Below, piece by piece: positions 54,940 through 63,975 of a stretch of DNA of 64,000 nt. The notes below the pieces were generated by a model. The model was not told the origin of the DNA, did not search any database, and was given only the letters and a program-made list of their open reading frames with translations. The stretch spans positions 1 to 64,000 of the forward strand of contig CAIOHT010000008.1 in the NCBI GenBank assembly GCA_903858185.1, in the 5' to 3' direction. Source of the DNA: an uncultured Caulobacterales bacterium (GTDB lineage Bacteria; Pseudomonadota; Alphaproteobacteria; Caulobacterales; Caulobacteraceae). Made by a program: the position numbers and the translations under genes. Every line of letters starts with the position of its first letter. Positions within the stretch are counted from its first letter, which is position 1.

Positions 54940-55202
54940 TCCTGCCCCTATCCCAAGCTCTCTTGGCATACCCGCCCTGATGTCTTGACGGCCAGTGTTG
55001 CTCCGGCGGACGACCTGCTCAAGGACCGCTTCGCGGCCGCGCAGCGGCGACCCCGCAGGGGTCGTCCTTGACCAGGCCGACCGACCGGAGCGCATCATTC
55101 CATCAAGGCCAAAGGGCAATTGTCATCTGGCCCGAGGGGAGGATCGTTGCGCTGGGGATCGCCGCACGCGATCATGCGTCCAACGAGAAGGGGAGCTCTC
55201 AC
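54940..55202. other. Intergenic region with palindromic element
   Basis: The 263-bp gap holds one palindromic element (55009-55081) and the probable promoter of the TauD-like gene near its right end. I see no gene. A strong ribosome site (AAGGGGAG) lies at 55187-55196. Confidence 0.5.
55009..55081. repeat. Palindromic repeat with nested hairpin
   Basis: The outer arms CTGCTCAAGGAC (55015-55026) and GTCCTTGACCAG (55064-55075) pair with one mismatch. Inside, CGACCCC-GCA-GGGGTCG (55048-55064) forms a second hairpin. It lies between the FGE gene and the TauD-like gene. Confidence 0.7.
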
Positions 55203-56039
55203 ATGAGCGGGATCACGGTCCACCAGGTCGCCGGCGCGCTCGGCGCGGAGATATCGGGCGTCGATCTGTCCGGCCCGCTGTCCGACGAAACCATCGCCGA
55301 CATCCGCGACGCCTTCACCCGGCACCAGGTGATCTTCTTCCGCGACCAGACCCTGACGCCGCAGCAGCAGCTGGCGTTCGGGCGCCGCTTCGGCCCCTTG
55401 AACATCCACCCCTACGTTGCCGGCATGGACGACCATCCCGAGGTGATGGAGATCATCAAGGAGCCGACCGACCGGATCAATTTCGGCGGCGGCTGGCACT
55501 CGGACATGAGCTTCCTGGAGACGCCCGCGATCGGCTCGATCCTCTATGCCGTGGAAGTGCCCGACTTCGGCGGCGACACCCTGTTCGCCAGCCAGGCGGC
55601 GGCGTTCGAGGCGCTGTCGCCGGGCCTGCAGAAGACGCTGGAGGGCCTCAACGCCATCCATTCCGCCGAGCGGGAGTATGCCCCCACCGGCGCCTCGGCC
55701 CAGAAGCGCGAGTCGATGAAGATCAGCGACGCCGAAGGCATGGCCGGCCGCTTCGCCCATCCGATGGTCAAGGTCCACCCGGAGACCGGCCGCAAGGCGC
55801 TGTATGTCAATCCGGCCTTCACGATGAACATCGAGGGCTGGAGCCGGCGCGAGTCGAAGCCGCTGCTGGACTACCTTTTCGAGCACAGCCGCAAGGAGGC
55901 CTTCACCTGCCGCTTCAGCTGGCGGCCGGGCTCGATCGCCTTCTGGGACAACCGCTCGGTCTGGCACTACGCGCTGAACGACTACCACGGCCAGCGCCGG
56001 CACATGCGCCGGGTGACGGTGGATCCGGTGGGGGGTTAG
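55203..56039 (+). CDS. TauD/TfdA-family 2OG-Fe(II) dioxygenase
   Basis: The 278-residue protein (start ATG 55203) has GAEISGVDLSGPLSDETIAD, QVIFFRDQTLTPQQQLAFGR, the iron ligands in GGGWHSDMSF (H-x-D) and NRSVWHYALNDYHGQRR, and the 2-oxoglutarate Arg near RRVTVDP. Members hydroxylate taurine, phenoxyacetates and related molecules. A sulfonate substrate would fit the nearby sulfatase genes, but this is inference. Its stop overlaps that of the convergent hydrolase (TTAG). Confidence 0.9.
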   Translation: MSGITVHQVAGALGAEISGVDLSGPLSDETIADIRDAFTRHQVIFFRDQTLTPQQQLAFGRRFGPLNIHPYVAGMDDHPEVMEIIKEPTDRINFGGGWHSDMSFLETPAIGSILYAVEVPDFGGDTLFASQAAAFEALSPGLQKTLEGLNAIHSAEREYAPTGASAQKRESMKISDAEGMAGRFAHPMVKVHPETGRKALYVNPAFTMNIEGWSRRESKPLLDYLFEHSRKEAFTCRFSWRPGSIAFWDNRSVWHYALNDYHGQRRHMRRVTVDPVGG

Positions 56040-57730
56040 ACCACCTGCGTCGCCGTCCCCGCCACCACGTACCAGGTGACGAACAGGCCGCAGATCACCG
56101 CGCCGGGGACGTAGCTGCCGGTCCTCCGCCAGGTGAAGGTCGAGATCAGGGCGACGATGGCCATCAGCGGCAGGAACTGGATCGCCACCACCGTGCTCAG
56201 CGGGTCGAAGTCGGTCGGCAGACGGCCGGTGGCGAAGAACAGGCCGTAGTCGACGACAAGCAGCAGCAGGAAGCCCAGCGACATCGCCGCGATGGACGTG
56301 GCGTAGGTCTTCACCGGGCCGTCGCCAAGCACCGGCAGCCGTCCGTGTAGCGCCCGCGTCGCGACGAGGAAGAAGGCCGTCAGCGGCAGGACATAGACCA
56401 GCGCGATCTTGAACTGCGACAGGCCGAACAGCTTGAGCGCCACCACCCAGAAGCGGAAGTCGACCTTGAACAGGGCGTCCATGGCGACGAGCGACAGGTA
56501 GCCGACCGCGACAGTGGCGACGGCGATCCCGACGGCCGGGACCCAGCGGTTGTCGAACGTCGCCATCGCCCGCTTGCGCCCGAACCAGCCGATGACGAGG
56601 GTCAGGGCCGCGTTGACCAGGGCCCAGACCACCACCTGGTTGGTGATGCTCTGCGGCAGCAGCGCCGAGGGCTTGAGCAGCACCGTCACGGCGATGAAGG
56701 CCGGAAAGAAGGTCAGGACGGGCAGGAGGGCGGTGGTCGCGAGGCCGGCCCACCAGCGGCCGGTTCGCCATTGCACGGCCGCCTCCGGCTCGTGCCGCAA
56801 GGCCGCGAACACCGGGAGGCCCAGCAGGCCGTTGAAGGCGCCGAGCAGCAGCACCACAAACCCGATGAAGGCCACGCCGGTGGCGATCTCCTTCCAGATC
56901 CAGATCTGGTCGGCGGCCGGGCGGGGCGTGCCGCCCGTGAGGGTTTTGGCGAACCAGTCGGTCGCGTCGCCGACGGCGGCGGTCGAGATGTGGTCGCCGG
57001 GATGTGTGGTGACGGGCTGGGTCAGCCGCCGGGCGGTCCCGCCGGCGAGGTCGCCATAGACCCGGCCTGGAACGACGTCGGCCGTCGTACCGAACACCGT
57101 CTTCAGCTTCGGCGACGAGGCGACGTCCTGCGCCCGCTTCACGCCCCACATGATCGTGCTGAACTCGTCGTATTTGCTGAACACCAGCGCCATGTTGCGC
57201 GGCCAGACGGGCGTGCCCTCGGCGGCGAACGGCGCGCCTGTCGAGGAGCCTTCCAGCACCACGGCCTTGTAGGCGTCCGGCATGGTCGCGGCCGCGGCCA
57301 ATACGGTCCAGCCGCCCATGCTGTGCCCTTCAAGACCGATGTTGGCCTTGTCGACCGTCGGCAGGCTGCGCAGGTATTTCAGCCCGTCCGGCCCGCCGAA
57401 GCCGTTTGAGAAGGCCGCCCCGCCGCTGTAGCCGTGGCCGGTCTGGTCCATCGCCAGCACGACATAGCCGCGCCGGGCGAACTCGATGGCGAAGGCGCTC
57501 TGGGTCTCGCGGCTGTTGATGTAGCCGTGGACGGCCAGGATGCCGGGCGCGGGGGTGGCGGCGGTGGCGGTCTTCGGCGTGTAGAGCAGACCGCTCATGG
57601 TCACGCCGCCGGTTCCCTTGAACCGCACGTCCGTGACGGTGATCCCGCCGGACGTCTGGACGGCGCTCGCCCACCATGACCCGGCCAGGACCAGCACCAG
57701 TCCGGCCAGAAACAGCCCCCATCTGCGCAT
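56036..57730 (-). CDS. Alpha/beta hydrolase fused to polytopic membrane domain
   Basis: From ATG 57730 (GGGGGAGAC upstream), the 564-residue protein has a signal or anchor, then an alpha/beta hydrolase with ILAVHGYINSRETQ, MDQTGHGYSGG and nucleophile serine in GLEGHSMGGWTVLAA, and His candidates in THPGDHIS. The C-terminal half (about residues 295-564) is a membrane domain of seven or eight helices. This fusion is unusual; the membrane part has no recognised family. The substrate may be a lipid or an exported molecule. Confidence 0.8.
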   Translation of the reverse strand: MRRWGLFLAGLVLVLAGSWWASAVQTSGGITVTDVRFKGTGGVTMSGLLYTPKTATAATPAPGILAVHGYINSRETQSAFAIEFARRGYVVLAMDQTGHGYSGGAAFSNGFGGPDGLKYLRSLPTVDKANIGLEGHSMGGWTVLAAAATMPDAYKAVVLEGSSTGAPFAAEGTPVWPRNMALVFSKYDEFSTIMWGVKRAQDVASSPKLKTVFGTTADVVPGRVYGDLAGGTARRLTQPVTTHPGDHISTAAVGDATDWFAKTLTGGTPRPAADQIWIWKEIATGVAFIGFVVLLLGAFNGLLGLPVFAALRHEPEAAVQWRTGRWWAGLATTALLPVLTFFPAFIAVTVLLKPSALLPQSITNQVVVWALVNAALTLVIGWFGRKRAMATFDNRWVPAVGIAVATVAVGYLSLVAMDALFKVDFRFWVVALKLFGLSQFKIALVYVLPLTAFFLVATRALHGRLPVLGDGPVKTYATSIAAMSLGFLLLLVVDYGLFFATGRLPTDFDPLSTVVAIQFLPLMAIVALISTFTWRRTGSYVPGAVICGLFVTWYVVAGTATQVV

Positions 57731-57795
57731 CGTCGTCTCCCCCCGTCGAAGCAGGGAAACTGTATAGGCCCAATCCGGCATGCACGCGAAACCGC

Positions 57796-58500
57796 TCAGT
57801 GCGCGCCGGCTGGCTCCGGGATCAGCGGCCGGATTGCGTCGGCCCACAGCCGGTAGCCGCGTCCGGCCAGGTGGCGGCCATCAAATGTCAGATCCTGCGG
57901 CAGGAGCAGGTCCGGGGCGATCACCCGGTTCAGGTCCACATAGGTGCAGGCGCCCGTCTCGCAGAGCCGGCGGTTCAGCGCATTGAGCGCGGTGATCCGT
58001 TCGTTCAGCTTCGGCTGCCGGGTGTAGAGCACCGACTGCAGATAGACTTGGCGGCCCTTGAGCTTGCCGACCGTCTGCGCGGTCCAGCCGGCCACCTTGG
58101 CCGGGGGGACCTGGAACGTGCGCAGGTCGTTCAGGCCGATCATCAGGAAGACCCGCTCCGCCGACGCCGGCGTCGAGGCCTCGATGCGGCCAAGGAGACC
58201 AAGCGCCGTATCGCTGCCAATCCCCCGGTTGGCCACGGAGGGACCCAGCCATTCGTTCCAGTTGCCGTTGGCGGTCAGGGAATCGCCGATCATGATGGTT
58301 GTAGGTCGGGACTTAAGCTCTCGAAACTGGCTGACCCGGCTGCGAAAGTGCTGCGACCGCATGGTATCAGGCACGCGTTCCCGGCGCAGCGCCTCGGCCT
58401 CCTGCCTGGCCTTGAACCCGGGGATGGCGCGACCGGCGCCGAAACTGATGGCCATCAGCCCGATGACCCCGATCAGCATAAGCCAGCGCGCCAAGCTCAT
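57796..58500 (-). CDS. Membrane-anchored SGNH/GDSL hydrolase
   Basis: The 234-residue protein has an N-terminal anchor, then blocks TTIMIGDSLTANGNWN (S in GDS), VANRGIGSDTALGLL, FLMIGLNDLRTF and the final FDGRHLAGRGYRLW (D-x-x-H). SGNH hydrolases remove acetyl or acyl groups from sugars or lipids. It lies directly after the acyltransferase gene and probably acts on the same polysaccharide. Confidence 0.85.
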   Translation of the reverse strand: MSLARWLMLIGVIGLMAISFGAGRAIPGFKARQEAEALRRERVPDTMRSQHFRSRVSQFRELKSRPTTIMIGDSLTANGNWNEWLGPSVANRGIGSDTALGLLGRIEASTPASAERVFLMIGLNDLRTFQVPPAKVAGWTAQTVGKLKGRQVYLQSVLYTRQPKLNERITALNALNRRLCETGACTYVDLNRVIAPDLLLPQDLTFDGRHLAGRGYRLWADAIRPLIPEPAGAH

Positions 58501-58506
58501 CTCCTC

Positions 58507-60381
58507 CTACTCCGCCAGGGCGCTGAATACGCCGCGCTGACGCAAGGCAGCCGCGATGTAGCGCGACCCCTCGCCCGTCATATGTGCCCCGTCGTATTGG
58601 ATCGGCGCACCGTTCGAAGTCGTCTTGCAGGTCTTTGCATCGCAAAGGGCGTTGACGACCGAATAGTAGGGGATGCCGGTCTCCGCGGCCTTGGCGGCCA
58701 TCAACGCATCAACCTGGCGCGGGCCCGGCTTGCGATGACGGTCGAGGATTGATGGGTCCTGCCGTTTCGCAGCAAGGTTCAGGAGGCGCGGCGCCTCCTG
58801 GTCATACTGCACCAGCGGGCCGACCCAGATGACCTTCATTCCCATGGCGCGGATGCGTTGCGCCGCCCTGGCGACCGGTTCGACGTCATCGGCCTTCCAA
58901 TTGCCCATCAGCACAACAGCGTCGACGGGGCGTCCGGGCAGGAAGTCCTCATAGACCCGCTTCGTCAGCTCATCGCAGCGGTCGTAGGTCGGACCGGTCT
59001 GGACTGGGAGCGGTTTGCAGCTCGCCGCCGTGGCCTGGAGGAAATGATACTCGGGGAAGACCTCGTGCAGGCCGAGCCAGAGGTTGGCGGCGTGGCTGTC
59101 TCCGATGATCAGGATGTTCGGTCGATCCCCGGCGGGCGTCAGGCACGCGGCGTCGTCGAGGCGCGAATCCTTGCGCTTCCACAGCAGGCAGATCCCGCGG
59201 CGTTGATTGATGTCGGCGTTGTAGCTCGCGTACCTCGCGTACGGACCGGCCTGGTTCGGCAGCACGTCGGGCAGGCCCTTGGTGGCGAACAGAACGGTGG
59301 CCAGCGCGGCAATGGCCAGAGCGGCGACACCGAGAATCGTCATCACCTTGCGCGTCGGCATCCGCTTGCCGCGAAACGGCTGTTCGACGAAGCGCCACGT
59401 CAGCCAGCTGGCTATGACCGACAGGCCGATCACGACGATGCCGGCGCCGATCTTCGAGTCATAGGGGAAGAAGGTCCAGCCCATCCGCTGGAAGGTCAGG
59501 ATCGGCCAGTGCCACAGATAGAGCGAGTAGGAGATCAGCCCGAGGGCGACCATCGGCTTGAGCGACAGCAGTCGGCTGGCGAGGTTGGGGCCCGATGCGC
59601 CGGCATGGATCAGGGCCGCCGCGCCGAGACAGGGCGCAAGCGCGCCGATCCCGGGGAAGGGCGTCAGGCCGTTGATCAGCAGGATCGAGCCCGCGACCAG
59701 CGCGAGGCCGGCGAGTCCGAGCGCTTCGCGCCCGAGCCGCGATGTGACCTTCGGCACGGCGCCGATCGCCAGCAGTGACCCGGTCAGCAGTTCCCAGGCC
59801 CGGCTTGGCAGCAGATAGAAGCCCGCCGTCGAGTCGTTGAGGGCCCCGTAGGTGCTGATCGCCAGCGAGACGGCGAACAGGCCCCAGAACACCAGGGCGA
59901 GGGAGGCTTTCCGGCGCGCCAGGAAGACCACCAGCAGCGGGAAGACCAGGTAGAACTGCTCCTCGACCCCCAGCGACCAAGTGTGCAGCAGGGGCTGAGC
60001 GTCTGCCCCACGACCGAAATAGTCGAGGGCGAAGGTGAAGTAGATGTTCGAGATCGAAGCCAGGGCATAGAGCGTCGTTTTGCCGAGGTTCTCACGGTCT
60101 GACGGTGCCAGCGCGAAGATCGACAGAACGAGGAACGTCGCCAGTACCAGCAGCAGCGCGGGCGCGATGCGCCGCACCCGCCGCTCGTAGAAGCCGGCGA
60201 TCGAGAAGGTCCCGGCAGCCTGCTCCTGGACGATCAGGCTGGTGATCAGAAAGCCGGAAATGACGAAGAAGATGTCGACCCCGACAAAGCCGCCGGTGCT
60301 GATGCCGATATGAAAGAGCACGACCGGGATGACGGCGACGGCGCGCAGGCCATCGACATCGGAACGATACGTCAAGGACAT
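58507..60381 (-). CDS. OafA-type acyltransferase with C-terminal SGNH domain
   Basis: From ATG 60381 the 624-residue protein has an acyltransferase-3 domain with ten or more helices, including YRSDVDGLRAVAVIPVVLFH, GFVGVDIFFVISGFLI, HTWSLGVEEQFYLVFPL and SYSLYLWHWPIL. The C-terminal periplasmic SGNH domain has ILIIGDSHAANLWLGL and YDGAHMTGEGSRY. Such fused proteins O-acetylate surface polysaccharides. The SGNH gene at 57796 follows within 7 bp. Confidence 0.92.
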   Translation of the reverse strand: MSLTYRSDVDGLRAVAVIPVVLFHIGISTGGFVGVDIFFVISGFLITSLIVQEQAAGTFSIAGFYERRVRRIAPALLLVLATFLVLSIFALAPSDRENLGKTTLYALASISNIYFTFALDYFGRGADAQPLLHTWSLGVEEQFYLVFPLLVVFLARRKASLALVFWGLFAVSLAISTYGALNDSTAGFYLLPSRAWELLTGSLLAIGAVPKVTSRLGREALGLAGLALVAGSILLINGLTPFPGIGALAPCLGAAALIHAGASGPNLASRLLSLKPMVALGLISYSLYLWHWPILTFQRMGWTFFPYDSKIGAGIVVIGLSVIASWLTWRFVEQPFRGKRMPTRKVMTILGVAALAIAALATVLFATKGLPDVLPNQAGPYARYASYNADINQRRGICLLWKRKDSRLDDAACLTPAGDRPNILIIGDSHAANLWLGLHEVFPEYHFLQATAASCKPLPVQTGPTYDRCDELTKRVYEDFLPGRPVDAVVLMGNWKADDVEPVARAAQRIRAMGMKVIWVGPLVQYDQEAPRLLNLAAKRQDPSILDRHRKPGPRQVDALMAAKAAETGIPYYSVVNALCDAKTCKTTSNGAPIQYDGAHMTGEGSRYIAAALRQRGVFSALAE

Positions 60382-60430
60382 TCCCAACCCCGGCCGCCGC
60401 ACGCCCGTGAGGAAGTGCTCTTCCCGTGCG

Positions 60431-60445
60431 ACTATACGGTATAAT
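60431..60445. promoter_or_regulatory. Palindrome with TATAAT in divergent promoter
   Basis: TATACGGTATA (60433-60443) is a perfect palindrome and overlaps TATAAT (60440-60445). It lies between the acyltransferase (-) and the glutathione transferase (+) genes, 45 bp before the latter. It may be a -10 box and an operator combined; no good -35 box is seen. Confidence 0.45.
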
Positions 60446-60489
60446 CCCGGGCTGACAGCCCCGGCGCCGGGGCATCCCGGGGGGCGATC

Positions 60490-61155
60490 ATGATCATACT
60501 GTTCCACTGCCACGACGCCCGTTCGTTCCGACCGCTCTGGGCGCTGGAGGAACTCGAACTTCCCTATGACCTGCGGATGTTGCCGTTTCCGCCGAGGTTC
60601 CTGAAGAAGGAATACCTGCAGGAAAATCCGCTGGGTACGATCCCGCTGCTGGTGGACGGCGAGACGCGGATGACCGAGTCGGCGGCCATCGTGGAGTATC
60701 TGTCGCGGCGCTACGGCAAGCCGGGCGGCCTGGCCGTCGAGCCCGATGAACCCGGGTTCGGCGCCTGGCTCAACGCCCTGCATTTCGGCGAGGCGACCCT
60801 GACGTTCCCGCAGACCCTGGTGCTGCGCTACACGCGGCTAGAGCCGGAGGCCCGCCGGCAGCCGCAGGTTGCCGACGACTATGCCAAATGGTTTCTCGCC
60901 CGGCTGCGCGGGCTTGACGCGATCGTCAGCCAGGCGGAGTTCGTCGCCGCGGGCCGGTTCACGGGCGGTGACATCTCGGTCGCCTATGCCCTCCTGCTGG
61001 CCCGGTCGCTCGGACTGGCCGACCGCTTCCCGCCGGCGGTCGCCGACTACTGGGCGCGGATGCAGGACCGGCCCGGCTTCAAGCGCGCGAAGGCGTCGCA
61101 ATCGGCGGCGTCGGTCGCGCAGGGGCTGACCGCCGTGCCGGTCGATCAGCTATAG
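60490..61155 (+). CDS. Glutathione S-transferase
   Basis: The 221-residue protein has a thioredoxin-like N-terminal half (HDARSFRPLWALEELELPYD, ENPLGTIPLLVDGETRMTES then AAIVEYL) and an all-helical C-terminal half (GGDISVAYALLLARSLGLAD). It conjugates glutathione or uses it in another reaction. It is clustered with the nucleoside salvage genes but has no evident functional link. Confidence 0.9.
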   Translation: MIILFHCHDARSFRPLWALEELELPYDLRMLPFPPRFLKKEYLQENPLGTIPLLVDGETRMTESAAIVEYLSRRYGKPGGLAVEPDEPGFGAWLNALHFGEATLTFPQTLVLRYTRLEPEARRQPQVADDYAKWFLARLRGLDAIVSQAEFVAAGRFTGGDISVAYALLLARSLGLADRFPPAVADYWARMQDRPGFKRAKASQSAASVAQGLTAVPVDQL

Positions 61156-61166
61156 ACGTCCGCAGC

Positions 61167-62105
61167 ATGAGCGCGCGCCCCCTGATCATCGACTGCGACC
61201 CTGGCGTCGACGACGCCGTCGCCCTGTTGCTGGCCTTCGGCGCGCCTGAGGCGCTCGATATCCTGGCGATCACGACGGTGGCCGGAAATGTCGCCGCCGA
61301 CCTGACCGCCCGCAACGCGCGGCTGATCCGCCAGATCGCCGCCCGTGAGGACGTGCCCGTCCATGTCGGCGCATCCGCCCCGCTGGTCCGGCCGCCGATC
61401 ATCGCCAGCCATTTTCATGGCGAGTCAGGGCTCGGGACGATGGCCGTGTTCGAGCCGACCGCGCCTGTGGCGGAAGGAGACGCCGCCCGGGCGATCATCG
61501 ACATCGTGATGAACCGCCCTGTCGGCTCGGTCTCGATGGCGGTTACCGGTCCGATGACCAACCTAGCGCTGGCGATCCAGCGGGAACCGGCTCTGGCCGC
61601 GCGACTGGGGCCGGTCGTTGTGATGGGCGGCGCCCGCCGTGAGGGCGGCAACATCACCGCCTCGGCCGAATACAACATCTATGCCGACCCGGATGCGGCG
61701 GACGTCGTGTTCCGCTCGGGGGCAAAGACCGTCGTCCTGGGCCTCGACGCGACCCACCAGGTTCGGGCGACCCCGGACCGGGTCGCGGCGGTCAAGGCGA
61801 TCGACACCCCGGCGGCAAAGGCCGTCGCGCAACTTTTCGACTTCGCGGTCTGGACCGAACAGACCCATGTCGGCGGCGACAGCCCGCCGCAGCACGACCC
61901 CTGTACGATCCTCTATCTGCTGGCGCCGCAGCACTTCACCGCCGTGCCCGTGGACCTGCAGGTCGAAACGCAGTCGGCCCTGACCATGGGCCACACCGCC
62001 GTCGAGTTCCGCCTCGCCGACGCCGCGACCGCAACCTGCCAGTGGGTGACGGAGGTCGATCATGAGGCGGTGTTCGCCCTGATGCTGGAGATCTTCGCCC
62101 GATGA
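61167..62105 (+). CDS. Nucleoside hydrolase
   Basis: The 312-residue enzyme has the calcium-binding DCDPGVDDAVALLL, TTVAGNVAAD, TGPMTNLALAIQ, VVVMGGARREGGNITASAEY then NIYADPDAA, and THVGGDSPPQHDP. It hydrolyses N-ribosyl nucleosides to base and ribose. It overlaps ribokinase by 4 bp (ATGA), so the ribose formed can be phosphorylated at once. Confidence 0.93.
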   Translation: MSARPLIIDCDPGVDDAVALLLAFGAPEALDILAITTVAGNVAADLTARNARLIRQIAAREDVPVHVGASAPLVRPPIIASHFHGESGLGTMAVFEPTAPVAEGDAARAIIDIVMNRPVGSVSMAVTGPMTNLALAIQREPALAARLGPVVVMGGARREGGNITASAEYNIYADPDAADVVFRSGAKTVVLGLDATHQVRATPDRVAAVKAIDTPAAKAVAQLFDFAVWTEQTHVGGDSPPQHDPCTILYLLAPQHFTAVPVDLQVETQSALTMGHTAVEFRLADAATATCQWVTEVDHEAVFALMLEIFAR

Positions 62106-62956
62106 CCGCGCCGCTGATCACCGTTGTGGGGTCGGTAAACCTCGACTTCGTCGCCACGGCGAAAACCCTGCCCGCGCCCGGCGAGACGGTCACGGGCGCG
62201 ACCCTGGCCCGCTATCCCGGTGGAAAGGGCGCCAACCAGGCGCTGGCCGCGCGGCGACTGGGCGCGGACGTGCGGATGATTGCCCGCGTCGGTGCTGACG
62301 CGATGGCCGATGAGGCGCTCGCCCTGCTGAAGGCCGAGGGCGTCGATCTGTCCGGCGTCGCGGTCGATCCTACGGCTTCGACCGGCGCGGCCCTGATCGC
62401 TGTGGACGCAGAGGCCGAGAACCAGATCGTCGTGGCCTCCGGGGCCAACGCCGCCTTCCTGCCCGAGCACCTGCCGGCGGCGATCGACGGCGCGCTGATC
62501 TGCCAGATGGAGCTGCCGGCGGAGACAGTCGCCGCCGCCGTGGCCCGGGCGTCCGGGTTCGTGTGCGTCAACCTGGCCCCGGCGCTCGACGTGCCCGACA
62601 GCGTGCTGCAGCGGGCCGATCTGATCATCGTCAACGAAGGCGAGGCCGAGGTCTACGGCAAGCGCCTGCATGGGCTGAAGGGCCTGGTCGCGATCACCTG
62701 GGGCTCGCGCGGCGCGGGCCTGTTCCGCGATGGCGCGCGGGTCGCCACCGCCGAGCCGCCGGAGGTGGATGCCGTCGACACGACCGGCGCGGGGGATGCG
62801 TTCGTTGCCGCCCTGACCGTGGCCATGCTGGAAGGCCAGACGCCCGAGCGGGCGCTGGCCTTCGCCTGCGCCGTCGGAGCGCTGACGGCGACGAGGGCGG
62901 GCGCGCAACCCTCCTTGCCGACCAGAGCCGCGGTGGAGGCGCGGTTGCGCGGCTGA
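62102..62956 (+). CDS. rbsK: Ribokinase
   Basis: The 284-residue PfkB-family protein has VVGSVNLDFVATAKTLPAPG, YPGGKGANQALAARRLGADV and the catalytic Asp in VDTTGAGDAFVAALTVAMLE. It phosphorylates ribose to ribose 5-phosphate. With the nucleoside hydrolase it forms a nucleoside-to-pentose salvage route. Confidence 0.93.
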   Translation: MTAPLITVVGSVNLDFVATAKTLPAPGETVTGATLARYPGGKGANQALAARRLGADVRMIARVGADAMADEALALLKAEGVDLSGVAVDPTASTGAALIAVDAEAENQIVVASGANAAFLPEHLPAAIDGALICQMELPAETVAAAVARASGFVCVNLAPALDVPDSVLQRADLIIVNEGEAEVYGKRLHGLKGLVAITWGSRGAGLFRDGARVATAEPPEVDAVDTTGAGDAFVAALTVAMLEGQTPERALAFACAVGALTATRAGAQPSLPTRAAVEARLRG

Positions 62957-62960
62957 GTCC

Positions 62961-62987
62961 GGGGACAAGCACTGGAGTGAATGTCCC
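62961..62987. repeat. GGGGACA-type palindrome, copy 4
   Basis: GGGGACAAGCACTGGAGTGA then ATGTCCC, with GGGACA/TGTCCC and CACT/AGTG arms, lies just after the ribokinase stop. It resembles the palindromes at 17881 and 43942-44019. Confidence 0.65.
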
Positions 62988-63025
62988 TGTTTGAGGCCCC
63001 CGCCAGTTGGGTCTAGCCTGTCCCC

Positions 63026-63949
63026 ATGACCCGATCCGTTCCCGAACTGAGCCTCAGGGCCTTCACCGAGGGCGACGCCGCCCAGCGCGGGGCCTTCTCC
63101 GACGCGATGATGCGCGGCCTGCAGGACTACGGCTTCTTCGTCCTTAAGGATCACGGCGTGCCGCTGGAGTTGTTGCAGCGCGCCTACGCCGAGGCGGAGG
63201 GGCTGTTCGCCCTGCCGGAGGCGACCAAGCGCCAGTACGCGAAGGGCATGCGCGGCTATACGCCGTTCGGCGTCGAGCACGCCAAGGACAGCGGCCATCC
63301 GGACCTGAAGGAGTTCTGGCAGGTCGGCCATGATCCGTCGGCGGAGGCCGGCGACGGCGTCGAGCCCAATGTCTGGCCGGCCGAGGCCCCCGGCGTGCAG
63401 GCGGTGTTCCAGAGCCTGTTCGGCGCCCTGAACGACACCGGCATCACCCTGCTGCGCGCCCTGGCGCCGAAGCTGGGTCTGGCGAGTGACTTCTTTGACG
63501 ACAAGGTGCGCTACGGCACGTCGCTGCTGCGCGTGCTGCACTACCCGCCGCTCGCGGCCGATGCCAACCCGAACGCGGTGCGCTCGGCGGCGCATGAGGA
63601 CATCAACTTCCTGACCATCATGGTCGCCGCCAAGGGCGCGGGGCTGGAGCTGCTCGACCGCGACGGGACCTGGCTGCCGGTGGTCACCGAACCGACCAAC
63701 CTGATCGTCGACAGCGGCGACATGCTGGCCCGGATGACCAACGGCGTTATCCCGGCCACGACCCACCGGGTGGTCAACCCGACAGGGCCGAACGTGAGCC
63801 GCTACTCGATGCCGTTCTTCATGCACCCGACGCTGGAGACCTCGCTGGCCGTGCTGGAGAGCTGCGTCGGCGACGGTTCGAAGTTCGAGCCGGTGACGGC
63901 GGGGGCGTTCCTGGACGAACGGCTCAGGGCGATCGGGTTGAAATCCTGA
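63026..63949 (+). CDS. Isopenicillin-N-synthase-family 2OG-Fe(II) dioxygenase
   Basis: The 307-residue protein has YGFFVLKDHGVPLELLQRAY at the N-terminus. The DSBH core has AHEDINFLTIMVAAKGAGLE (H-x-D), VNPTGPNVSRYSMPFF (R-x-S) and THRVVNP for the distal His. Family members use 2-oxoglutarate and iron to oxidise metabolites. The substrate is unknown. Confidence 0.9.
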   Translation: MTRSVPELSLRAFTEGDAAQRGAFSDAMMRGLQDYGFFVLKDHGVPLELLQRAYAEAEGLFALPEATKRQYAKGMRGYTPFGVEHAKDSGHPDLKEFWQVGHDPSAEAGDGVEPNVWPAEAPGVQAVFQSLFGALNDTGITLLRALAPKLGLASDFFDDKVRYGTSLLRVLHYPPLAADANPNAVRSAAHEDINFLTIMVAAKGAGLELLDRDGTWLPVVTEPTNLIVDSGDMLARMTNGVIPATTHRVVNPTGPNVSRYSMPFFMHPTLETSLAVLESCVGDGSKFEPVTAGAFLDERLRAIGLKS

Positions 63950-63950
63950 A

Positions 63951-63975
63951 CCCCTCCTCCTCGATGGAGGAGGGG
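63951..63975. terminator. Perfect 10-bp hairpin after dioxygenase gene
   Basis: CCCCTCCTCC (63951-63960), loop TCGAT, then GGAGGAGGGG (63966-63975). It begins 1 bp after the stop codon, consistent with a transcription terminator, although no T-tract follows. Confidence 0.7.

Noticed and set aside
62060..63826. Open frame of 588 codons on the minus strand
   Set aside because: It covers ribokinase and the dioxygenase in antisense and has no recognisable domain.
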